Source: an uncultured Sphingomonas sp. (GTDB lineage: Bacteria > Pseudomonadota > Alphaproteobacteria > Sphingomonadales > Sphingomonadaceae). From it: DNA of 64,000 nt. A program made the position numbers and the translations under genes. The first letter of the stretch is position 1, and each line of letters starts with the position of its first letter. Of the stretch, positions 57,311 through 64,000 are shown piece by piece. The notes under the pieces are model-generated. The model was not told the DNA's origin and did no database searches. It saw only the letters and a program-made list of their open reading frames with translations. The stretch covers positions 124,001-188,000 of the forward strand of contig NZ_CAKZHV010000068.1 in assembly GCF_936927845.1 (NCBI RefSeq). Reading direction: 5' to 3'.

Positions 57311-58815
57311 TTGCGTGGGGGTTGGCGGCGGTAGCTGAGCGCTTCGGCGACATGGATGCGTCCGATCGTCTCCGTGCCGGCCAGATCGGCGACCGTGCGC
57401 GCGACGCGTAGCACCCGCGTGTAGCTGCGCGCGCTGAGGCGTAGCTGCGCGGCGGCCTGCGCGAGGAGTTGCCGGCCAGCCTCGTCTGGGGTGGCGAAGC
57501 GGTCGAGCGTGTCGCCGTCGAGTTCGGCATTGGTGCGCAGGCCGCTTCCCGCCAGTCGTTCGGTCTGCACCGCCCTTGCCGCGGCGACGCGCCCGGCGAC
57601 CTCGGCCGAGCCCTCACGCGGGGGCGGGAGCGTCAGGTCGGCGGCGGTGACCGCCTGCACCTCGACGTGCAGGTCGATGCGGTCGAGCAGCGGGCCCGAC
57701 ACCTTGGCCTGATAGTCCGCCGCGCATTTCGGCGCGCGCGCGCAGGCAAGGCTCGCGTCGCCCAGATGCCCGCAGCGGCACGGGTTCATCGCGGCGATCA
57801 GTTGCACGCGCGCCGGAAAGGTGACGTGCGCGTTGGCGCGCGCGACGCTGACGGTGCCGGTCTCAAGCGGCTGGCGCAGCGAGTCGAGCACCGCGCGCTG
57901 GAACTCGGGCAGTTCATCGAGGAACAGCACGCCCATGTGTGCGAGGCTGACCTCGCCCGGCTTGACGCGCAGTCCGCCGCCGGTCAGCGCCGCCATCGAG
58001 GCGGAATGGTGCGGTTGGCGGAACGGGCGCACGCGGGTGAGTTGCCCGTTCGACAGCGTGCCCGCGACCGACTGTACCATGCTGACCTCCAGCGCCTCGG
58101 CCGCGTCGAGCGGCGGCAGGATGCCGGGCAGGCACGCCGCCATCAGCGACTTGCCCGCACCGGGTGGTCCGACCATCAGCAGATTGTGCGAGCCCGCTGC
58201 CGCGATCTCCAGCGCGCGCTTCGCGGTTTCCTGCCCTTTTACCTGGCGCAGATCGGGGCCGCTGCGCGTGTCGATTACCTCGCCGGGGCGCGGGCTGGCG
58301 AGCAGTTGCACGCCTTTCAGGTGGTTGAGCAGCCCGAGCAGGTCGGGCGCGGCGACGACTTCGATCCCGGCGCTCCAGGCGGCTTCCGGCCCTTGCGCGG
58401 CGGGGCAGATCAGCCCCTTCCCCACTTCGGCGGCGTGGATCGCGGCAAGGAGGACGCCGGGCGACGGAGCCAGACGTCCGTCGAGGCCCAGCTCGCCGAC
58501 GATGACGTAGTCGGCCAGCGCCTCGGCATCGACCACACCCATGGCCGCCAGCAGCCCCAGCGCGATCGGAAGGTCGAAGTGTGACCCCTCCTTGGGCAGA
58601 TCGGCGGGCGACAGGTTGACCGCGATCCGCTTGGGCGGCAGCGACAGCCCCATGCTGGCGATCGCACCGCGCACCCGCTCGCGGCTCTCACCCACCGCCT
58701 TGTCGGCGAGCCCGACGAGGTTGAACGCGGGAAGACCCGCGATCAGTTGTACCTGCACCTCGACCGCGCGCGCCTCCAAACCCAGATATGCCACTGTGGA
58801 TACGATCGCGACCAT
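57307..58815 (-). CDS. comM: YifB/ComM family Mg-chelatase-like AAA+ ATPase
   Basis: AAA+ protein of 502 aa. The N-terminal ChlI-like domain (GLEARAVEVQVQLIAGLPAFNLVGLADKAVGESRERVR) is followed by the ATPase core with Walker A GPPGAGKS (about residue 220) and LFLDELPEF. A C-terminal Mg_chelatase_C domain has the NPCRCGHLGD zinc-like segment before it. ComM is a hexameric helicase promoting branch migration in natural transformation (Vibrio, Acinetobacter); other competence genes are not in view. The ATG at 58815 was chosen because MVAIVSTVAYLGL is the family start. Confidence 0.93.
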   Translation of the reverse strand: MVAIVSTVAYLGLEARAVEVQVQLIAGLPAFNLVGLADKAVGESRERVRGAIASMGLSLPPKRIAVNLSPADLPKEGSHFDLPIALGLLAAMGVVDAEALADYVIVGELGLDGRLAPSPGVLLAAIHAAEVGKGLICPAAQGPEAAWSAGIEVVAAPDLLGLLNHLKGVQLLASPRPGEVIDTRSGPDLRQVKGQETAKRALEIAAAGSHNLLMVGPPGAGKSLMAACLPGILPPLDAAEALEVSMVQSVAGTLSNGQLTRVRPFRQPHHSASMAALTGGGLRVKPGEVSLAHMGVLFLDELPEFQRAVLDSLRQPLETGTVSVARANAHVTFPARVQLIAAMNPCRCGHLGDASLACARAPKCAADYQAKVSGPLLDRIDLHVEVQAVTAADLTLPPPREGSAEVAGRVAAARAVQTERLAGSGLRTNAELDGDTLDRFATPDEAGRQLLAQAAAQLRLSARSYTRVLRVARTVADLAGTETIGRIHVAEALSYRRQPPRN

Positions 58816-58898
58816 CTCGGCTCCCCCCGCTACGCTTGTCATAGCGTGGTCGCGGATGCTGCGAAGACGACAAGACTTACTGATGCGGCTCGTCCGCG

Positions 58899-58927
58899 TT
58901 GACTTACGGCGCGTGTTTCCGTAAGCG
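58899..58927 (+). promoter_or_regulatory. Candidate rpmH promoter overlapped by an inverted repeat
   Basis: TTGACT at 58899-58904 and TAAGCG at 58922-58927 have a 17-base spacer, 62 bases before rpmH. CTTACGG (58903-58909) and CCGTAAG (58919-58925) form a perfect 7-bp inverted repeat lying between and over the two promoter boxes. Confidence 0.4.
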
Positions 58928-58988
58928 GCGCAGCGTTGGGGCTGCCCGTGTGGTGGCCCCTTGATATTTGTTTTTCAGGACATGAACG

Positions 58989-59123
58989 ATGAAGCGGACC
59001 TTTCAGCCGAGCAACCTGGTGCGTGCACGCCGTCACGGCTTTCGCTCGCGGATGGCGACGGTCGGCGGCCGTGCGGTGATCCGGGCGCGTCGCGCGCGCG
59101 GCCGCAAGAAGCTGTCGGCGTAA
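58989..59123 (+). CDS. rpmH: 50S ribosomal protein L34
   Basis: Ribosomal protein of 44 aa, highly basic. It begins [19 protein letters not shown] and ends [10 protein letters not shown], matching the family along its whole length. The ATG has AGGA eight bases upstream. rnpA follows after 47 bases, the usual bacterial order. Confidence 0.97.
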   Translation: MKRTFQPSNLVRARRHGFRSRMATVGGRAVIRARRARGRKKLSA

Positions 59124-59170
59124 GCTACACCTCCAGCGACCGGGGCACGCCGCGCGTGACGCCGGGGCGC

Positions 59171-59530
59171 ATGACGAAACGGCCGGAGTATCTGGCCGCG
59201 AACGCCGGGCGTCGGGCGCCGACGCCCGGCTTCGTTTTGTTGGTCAAGGATCGTCGCGACGGCGATCCCGCGATGCGGATCGGCATCACCGTGACCAAGA
59301 AGGTCGGCAATGCGGTGGTCCGCAACCGGATCAAGCGACGTTTCCGCGCGCTGGCGCGGGAAGTGTTGCCCGACGCGGGATGCGCGGGCGCCGACCACGT
59401 GCTGATCGGGCGCGACGCTGCGCTGACGCGTGACCATGCGGCGCTCAAGCACGATCTGGTGCGCGCGCTGGAACGTGCGGCCAAGGCGTCGGAGGGCGAC
59501 ACGCGCCCTCGCACCCGCAAGCGGAAATGA
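59171..59530 (+). CDS. rnpA: Ribonuclease P protein component
   Basis: Small basic protein (119 aa) that helps the catalytic RNase P RNA cleave 5' leaders from tRNA precursors. The family motif is [32 protein letters not shown] and [10 protein letters not shown] precede it. I chose the ATG at 59171 ([13 protein letters not shown]); GTG 59156 and longer readings do not add conserved residues. It overlaps yidD by 4 bases. The C-terminus is Arg/Lys-rich. Confidence 0.94.
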   Translation: MTKRPEYLAANAGRRAPTPGFVLLVKDRRDGDPAMRIGITVTKKVGNAVVRNRIKRRFRALAREVLPDAGCAGADHVLIGRDAALTRDHAALKHDLVRALERAAKASEGDTRPRTRKRK

Positions 59531-59739
59531 TTGCGCGCGCGCTGATCCTGGTCGCGCGCGCGTGGCAATTGGGGCCGAGCGTGGTGCTGCCGCCGTCGTG
59601 CCGGTACCAGCCGTCGTGTTCGGCCTATGCAATAGAGGCGCTGCGCCGCTATGGAGCGGCCAAGGGCGGATGGTTGGCGGTTAAGCGGATCGCGCGCTGC
59701 CATCCTTGGGGCGGACACGGACCCGATCCGGTTCCGTGA
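59527..59739 (+). CDS. yidD: Membrane protein insertion efficiency factor YidD
   Basis: A 70-aa protein that assists YidC/Sec membrane insertion. Family cysteines and motifs are present: [28 protein letters not shown] and [17 protein letters not shown]. An N-terminal amphipathic or hydrophobic helix is typical. It lies between rnpA (ATGA overlap) and yidC (19-base gap). Confidence 0.96.
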   Translation: MIARALILVARAWQLGPSVVLPPSCRYQPSCSAYAIEALRRYGAAKGGWLAVKRIARCHPWGGHGPDPVP

Positions 59740-59758
59740 TGACGAGTTGGGGCGCCGA

Positions 59759-61462
59759 GTGAACAACGACAACAAGAATTTCATCGTGTTCGCGGTGATC
59801 GCGGCGCTGATCCTGTTCGGCTGGCCGCTGGCGCAGAGCCGGTTCTTCCCGACCGCGAACCCGCCCGCGACCAAGATCGTCGATGGCAAGTCGAAAGCAT
59901 TGCCGCAGCCCGGTGCCGATCCGACCGCGGACGGCCCGACCGCGATGCGCGACCGTCGCGCGGTGCTGGCGGAGAGCCCGCGCGTGCGCATCCAGACGCC
60001 ACGCCTGCAGGGGTCGATCAACCTGCGCGGCGCGCGGATCGACGACCTGGTGCTGACCGATTACAAGGAAACGGTTGCCAAGAACTCGGCACCGATCCGG
60101 CTGCTGTCGCCCGCGGGCGCACCCGAGGCGTATTTCGCGCAATTCGGCTGGCGCGATGGTGGGCTGATGCCGCCTGCGTCGGACGCAGTGTGGACCGCTT
60201 CCTCCAACATCCTCGCTCCCGGTCGTCCGGTAACGCTGACCGCAGCGAACGCGCGCGGACAGCGCTTCCGCATCGATCTGTCGATCGACAACGACTATCT
60301 GTTCACCATCCGCCAGACAGTGGCGAACGCGGGCCAGACGGCGGTGCCGGTGGCTAGCTACGCGCTGGTCAACCGCGCCGGCGTGTCGAAGGACCCGGAC
60401 AGCTGGACAATCCACACCGGTCCGATGGCGGTGTACGACAATGCGGCGCACTACGGCCCCAACTTCAAGGACGTCGACGAGGGTCCGCAGCGTTTCGCAT
60501 CCAAGGGCGGCTGGCTGGGCTTCACCGACAAATACTGGCTGACCGCGCTGATCCCCGACCAGTCGCGCAGCTTCGACGGGCAGTTCCGCGCCGGTGCTGG
60601 CAAGACCTATCAGGGTGATTTCACCGGTGCGGCGCAGATGCTCGCTCCGGGTGCGCAGGTATCGCAGACGACGCGCTTCTTCGCGGGCGCGAAGGAAGTG
60701 AAGCTGCTCGATCAATATACCGACAACGGTACCGCGGCGAAGCTCGATTATGCGCTCGACTGGGGCTGGTTCCGCTTGGTCGAGAAGCCGATCTTCTATT
60801 ATCTCGATCTGCTGTTCCGTCTGGTGGGCAATTTCGGCGTCGCGATCATCCTGCTGACGCTGACGATCCGTCTGCTCGTCTTCCCGATCGCGCAGCGCCA
60901 GTTTCGCAGCATGGCCGCGATGCGTGCGATCCAGCCCAAGATGAAGGCGATCCAGGAACGCCACAAGGACGACAAGCAGCGCCAGCAGCAGGAGATCATG
61001 GCGCTGTACAAGGCGGAGAAGGTCAATCCGCTCGCGGGCTGCCTGCCGACGCTGATCCAGATCCCGATCTTCTACGCGCTGTACAAGGTGCTGCTGCTGA
61101 CGATCGAGATGCGCCACCAGCCGTTCGTGCTGTGGATCAAGGATCTGTCCGCGCCCGATCCGTTGACCCCGGTCAACCTGTTCGGCCTGCTCGATTTTAC
61201 CCCGCCGCACGTGATCGCGATCGGCGTGGTGCCGATCCTGCTCGGCATCTCGATGTTCTTCCAGTTCCGCCTGAACCCGGCGCCGATGGACGATGCGCAG
61301 AAGCAGGTGTTCGCGATCATGCCGTGGGTGCTGATGTTCGTGATGGCGCCGTTCGCGGTCGGATTGCAGGTCTATTGGATCACCACCAACTGCATCTCGA
61401 TCCTGCAGCAGAAGTGGCTGTACAGCCGGCATCCGCAGCTGAAGCAGGCTGCAGCCAAGTGA
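59759..61462 (+). CDS. yidC: Membrane protein insertase YidC
   Basis: Inner-membrane insertase/chaperone, 567 aa, the long gram-negative form. The N-terminal anchor is residues 7-25 ([18 protein letters not shown]). The periplasmic P1 beta-sandwich spans about 90-345 (contains [20 protein letters not shown]). Five-helix core segments follow, including [25 protein letters not shown], where the arginine sits in the hydrophilic groove, and [22 protein letters not shown]. The start is a GTG at 59759. It overlaps engB by 4 bases (GTGA). Confidence 0.96.
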   Translation: MNNDNKNFIVFAVIAALILFGWPLAQSRFFPTANPPATKIVDGKSKALPQPGADPTADGPTAMRDRRAVLAESPRVRIQTPRLQGSINLRGARIDDLVLTDYKETVAKNSAPIRLLSPAGAPEAYFAQFGWRDGGLMPPASDAVWTASSNILAPGRPVTLTAANARGQRFRIDLSIDNDYLFTIRQTVANAGQTAVPVASYALVNRAGVSKDPDSWTIHTGPMAVYDNAAHYGPNFKDVDEGPQRFASKGGWLGFTDKYWLTALIPDQSRSFDGQFRAGAGKTYQGDFTGAAQMLAPGAQVSQTTRFFAGAKEVKLLDQYTDNGTAAKLDYALDWGWFRLVEKPIFYYLDLLFRLVGNFGVAIILLTLTIRLLVFPIAQRQFRSMAAMRAIQPKMKAIQERHKDDKQRQQQEIMALYKAEKVNPLAGCLPTLIQIPIFYALYKVLLLTIEMRHQPFVLWIKDLSAPDPLTPVNLFGLLDFTPPHVIAIGVVPILLGISMFFQFRLNPAPMDDAQKQVFAIMPWVLMFVMAPFAVGLQVYWITTNCISILQQKWLYSRHPQLKQAAAK

Positions 61463-62127
61463 ACGGCGACCCCTCCGACATCGGCGGCGAGGCGTTTGAC
61501 GACGAACAGATCGAGATCGCGCGCAAATTGTTTGCAGGACCGGTCGAGTTCCTGAAGTCGGCGCCCGCGCTCACCTTTTTGCCTCCGCCCGTCGTGCCCG
61601 AGGTCGCGTTCGCGGGACGCTCGAACGTCGGCAAATCGTCGCTGCTGAACGCGTTGACGGGACGCAAGTCGCTGGCGCGCACCTCCGTCACGCCGGGGCG
61701 GACGCAGGAGCTGAACTTCTTCGACGTCGGGCAGCCGCTCGCTTTGCGATTGGTCGATATGCCGGGCTATGGTTTCGCCAAGGCGCCCAAGGACATGGTC
61801 AAGAAGTGGCGTTTCCTGGTCAACGACTTCCTGCGCGGACGGCAGGCGTTGAAGCGTGCATTGGTGCTGATCGACAGCCGCCACGGCATCAAGGACGTCG
61901 ATCGCGAGATCCTGGAGATGCTCGACCGCGCCGCGGTCAGCTACCGGCTGGTGTTGACCAAGGCGGACAAGGTCAAGGCAACCGACCTCGCCGACGTGAC
62001 CGCGGCGACCGCGGCGGAAGCGCGCAAGCACGCCGCCGCGCATCCCGACATCATCCAAACGTCGAGCGAGGGCGGGATGGGCATCCCCGAATTGCGCGCC
62101 GCGGTGCTGGAAGCCGTCAACGCCTGA
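61459..62127 (+). CDS. engB: Ribosome biogenesis GTP-binding protein EngB (YihA/YsxC)
   Basis: Small GTPase for late 50S assembly and cell division. 222 aa. GTPase motifs are G1 GRSNVGKSS (53-61), G2 [12 protein letters not shown]3 DMPGYGFA, G4 TKAD and G5 TSSEGGMG. The N-terminus before G1 is slightly extended and acidic. The GTG at 61459 shares bases with the yidC stop, so insertase and GTPase are coupled, an arrangement common in alphaproteobacteria. Confidence 0.96.
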   Translation: MNGDPSDIGGEAFDDEQIEIARKLFAGPVEFLKSAPALTFLPPPVVPEVAFAGRSNVGKSSLLNALTGRKSLARTSVTPGRTQELNFFDVGQPLALRLVDMPGYGFAKAPKDMVKKWRFLVNDFLRGRQALKRALVLIDSRHGIKDVDREILEMLDRAAVSYRLVLTKADKVKATDLADVTAATAAEARKHAAAHPDIIQTSSEGGMGIPELRAAVLEAVNA

Positions 62128-62190
62128 CCGCGGGGAGCGCGCCACGCGGGCGCTTGTCGTCCCCTGCCCGCACCCGTATCGCTGACACCC

Positions 62191-62853
62191 ATGAAGCTCA
62201 TCATCGGCAACAAGGCCTATTCGTCGTGGTCGCTGCGCGGCTGGCTCGCGTGCAAGCAGTCGGGGCTTGCCTTCGAGGAGGTCGTCGTGCCCCTCTACGA
62301 CGAGGAATGGGACAAGCGCCGCGAAGGCGATGAGTTCGCGCCTTCGTCGGGCAAGGTGCCAATCCTGTGGGACGGCGACGCGGTGGTGTGGGACAGCCTG
62401 GCGATCGTCGAGTACCTGTCGGACAAGGTCGGGCGCGAACGCTTCTGGCCCGAGGACGAGGCGGCGCGCGCGATGGCGCGCTCGATGGCGGCGGAAATGC
62501 ATTCGAGCTTCGCCGCGCTTCGCCGCAAGCACAGCATGAACATCCGCCAGATCTTCGCCCCCAAGCGCCCCGACGATGACGTAATCGCGGACCTGTCGCG
62601 GATCATGGAATTGTGGGCGCAGGCGCGCGCGCGCTTCGGGGGTGGTGGCGACTTCCTGTTCGGGGAGTTCGGCGCGGCCGACATCATGTTCGCGCCCGTG
62701 TGCACGCGCATCGTCACCTACTCGCTGCCCGCGCCCCGCTTTGCCGCCGCTTACATAGCCGCGGTGCTGTCGCATCCGTTCATGCAGGACTGGATCGCGG
62801 GGGCGCAGGCGGAGGATTGGGTACTCGAACAATTCGAGCAGCCCGCGGCGTGA
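62191..62853 (+). CDS. Glutathione S-transferase family protein
   Basis: Cytosolic GST of 220 aa. The thioredoxin-like domain begins MKLIIGNKAYSSWSLRGWLACKQ, with the catalytic Ser in SSWS as in Zeta/other Ser-type GSTs. GKVPILWDGDAVVWDSLAIVEYLSD is the cis-proline plus glutathione-binding stretch. The helical domain has FGAADIMFAPVCTRIVTY. It overlaps dapE by 4 bases, so they may share a transcript, although no metabolic link is clear. Confidence 0.88.
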   Translation: MKLIIGNKAYSSWSLRGWLACKQSGLAFEEVVVPLYDEEWDKRREGDEFAPSSGKVPILWDGDAVVWDSLAIVEYLSDKVGRERFWPEDEAARAMARSMAAEMHSSFAALRRKHSMNIRQIFAPKRPDDDVIADLSRIMELWAQARARFGGGGDFLFGEFGAADIMFAPVCTRIVTYSLPAPRFAAAYIAAVLSHPFMQDWIAGAQAEDWVLEQFEQPAA

Positions 62854-63992
62854 GTGCGCCCGCTGCGGTCGACGTGGTCGAACTCGCCCGCGCGCTGATC
62901 GACGCGGAGAGCGTGACGCCGGCGCGGGGTGCCGTGTTCGACGTGCTGGAGGCAGCACTGGTGCCGCTCGGCTTCGCGGTCGAGCGGTTCGTCGCCGGGG
63001 AGGCGCCGGACGGGCCGGTCGAGAACCTGCTCGCGACGCGCGGGTCGGGGGCGCCGCATCTCGCCTTCGCCGGCCACGTCGACGTGGTGCCCGCGGGTGA
63101 CGGCTGGACCACCCCGGCGTTCGAGAGCGAGGTACGCGACGGCCTGCTCTACGGGCGCGGCGCAGTCGACATGAAGGGCGCGGTCGCCGCGTTCGTCGCC
63201 GCGGCGAGCGGACATGAGCGTGACGGGCAGATCACGCTCGTCATCACCGGCGACGAGGAAGGTTCCGCCACCTTCGGCACCGTGGCGCTGATCGATCGCA
63301 TGCGCGCGCGCGGGATCGCGCCTGAGCTGTGCGTGGTTGGCGAGCCGACCTCTGCGAAGCGCCTGGGTGACACGATCAAGATCGGGCGGCGCGGGTCGGT
63401 CAACATCTGGATCGACGTGCCCGGGCGACAGGGCCACGTTGCCTACCCGCACCTTGCGGACAATCCGATCCCCAAGCTGATCGCCGCGCTGGCCGAGCTG
63501 GACGCGCTGGTGCTGGATGCGGGTAATGCCTGGTTCCAGCCATCGAACCTGGAAGTGACCGATATCACGGTCGGTAATCCGGCGACCAACGTGATCCCGG
63601 CCGCGGCGAAGGCGCGCATCAGCATCCGCTTCAACGACGAGCACCATGGCGACGAGCTTGCGGCGCGGGTGACCGAGATCGTGCACCGCCACGCACCCGA
63701 CGCGATGGTCACCCCGCGCGTATCCGGCGAGGCGTTCCTGACCGAACCGGGCGCGCTTTCCACCATGCTCTCGGCCGCGATCCACGACGAGACGGGTTTC
63801 GTGCCAGAGCTGTCGACCACCGGCGGCACCTCGGACGCGCGCTTCCTTCGCGCGCTCTGTCCGGTGGTCGAGTTCGGGCTGCTGAACGCCACCATGCACC
63901 AGCGCGACGAGGCAGTGGCGGTGGACGACCTCCGCGCCCTTACCCGCATCTACGCCAACCTGATCGATCGCGCGTTCGGAACTGTCGCGTAG
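62850..63992 (+). CDS. dapE: Succinyl-diaminopimelate desuccinylase
   Basis: Di-zinc M20 peptidase of the lysine/diaminopimelate pathway, releasing succinate and L,L-DAP for lysine and peptidoglycan. 380 aa. Metal ligands and catalytic residues are seen in FAGHVDVVPAGDGW (H), GRGAVDMKGAV (D), ITGDEEGSA (the paired glutamates), the VVGEPTSAKRLGDTIKIGRRG segment, and LNATMHQRDE (final H). The catalytic domain is interrupted by the dimerisation lid around residues 185-290. The start GTG overlaps the GST stop. The gene ends 8 bases before the window edge. Confidence 0.95.
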   Translation: MSAPAAVDVVELARALIDAESVTPARGAVFDVLEAALVPLGFAVERFVAGEAPDGPVENLLATRGSGAPHLAFAGHVDVVPAGDGWTTPAFESEVRDGLLYGRGAVDMKGAVAAFVAAASGHERDGQITLVITGDEEGSATFGTVALIDRMRARGIAPELCVVGEPTSAKRLGDTIKIGRRGSVNIWIDVPGRQGHVAYPHLADNPIPKLIAALAELDALVLDAGNAWFQPSNLEVTDITVGNPATNVIPAAAKARISIRFNDEHHGDELAARVTEIVHRHAPDAMVTPRVSGEAFLTEPGALSTMLSAAIHDETGFVPELSTTGGTSDARFLRALCPVVEFGLLNATMHQRDEAVAVDDLRALTRIYANLIDRAFGTVA

Positions 63993-64000
63993 CGCAACCT

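Noticed and set aside
58816..58988. Replication origin near rpmH
   Set aside because: rpmH lies near oriC in some bacteria, but I see no cluster of DnaA boxes, no AT-rich unwinding stretch and no dnaA gene here.

Overview
The window reads as core chromosome of a GC-rich alphaproteobacterium of the Sphingomonadales, most likely Sphingomonas or a close relative. The evidence is high GC with GC-biased third positions, a perfect EcfG-type (general stress response) promoter, the divergent purMN / DUF2066-hda-ppk-ppx layout, a GTP-type PEP carboxykinase, and many 4-base ATGA/GTGA gene overlaps. I assign 57 protein genes. I see no rRNA, tRNA, CRISPR array, insertion sequence, prophage or plasmid gene. 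No gap between genes exceeds 300 bases; the largest are 54407-54660, 6108-6354 and 7993-8193.

Layout. 1-8.0 kb: AmpG-like permease (cut by the window edge) divergent from a Rieske oxygenase, a receiver-only response regulator, rluB-rsmD, an MHS-family transporter and a Pit phosphate transporter with a Pho-box-like upstream site. 8.2-15.8 kb: UvrD/PcrA helicase, a DUF5872-like basic protein, a small DoxX/WYL-like pair, a prolyl oligopeptidase, a DHA2 exporter and DUF423. 15.8-24.3 kb: radA, cvpA, a NifU/IscU-like scaffold, a Kef-type K+/H+ antiporter, a GST, a stress-promoter-driven periplasmic PRC-like protein, and alaS. 24.3-32 kb: a tightly overlapping minus-strand unit DUF2066-hda-ppk-ppx divergent from purM-purN-yjbR. 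32-40.7 kb: ndk, pepA-holC, and the conserved envelope/ribosome block lptD-surA-pdxA-rsmA. 40.7-45.7 kb: TPR protein, an RsmB-family methyltransferase, guaB, and an SPFH-NfeD pair. 45.7-54.4 kb: the leucine/isovalerate unit ivd-mccB-mccA with a divergent LysR regulator, a LysR-type regulator with two HTH domains, and pckG. 54.7-64 kb: a Tat-exported M24 peptidase, a DAACS symporter, YifB/ComM, the rpmH-rnpA-yidD-yidC-engB cluster, a second GST and dapE.

How the genes work together. Several blocks are single pathways: LptD with SurA (outer-membrane assembly); RnpA/L34/YidD/YidC/EngB (RNA processing, membrane insertion, ribosome biogenesis); Ivd/MccB/MccA (leucine catabolism to 3-methylglutaconyl-CoA); Ppk/Ppx with Pit (phosphate storage and uptake); Hda (regulatory inactivation of DnaA). 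I found no clearly new multi-gene system. The most interesting material is regulatory: operator-like palindromes between divergent genes, a LysR box covering its own start codon, a regulator with duplicated HTH domains, a Pho box at pit, an EcfG promoter, and a REP-like repeat that supplies the C-terminus and stop codon of NfeD.
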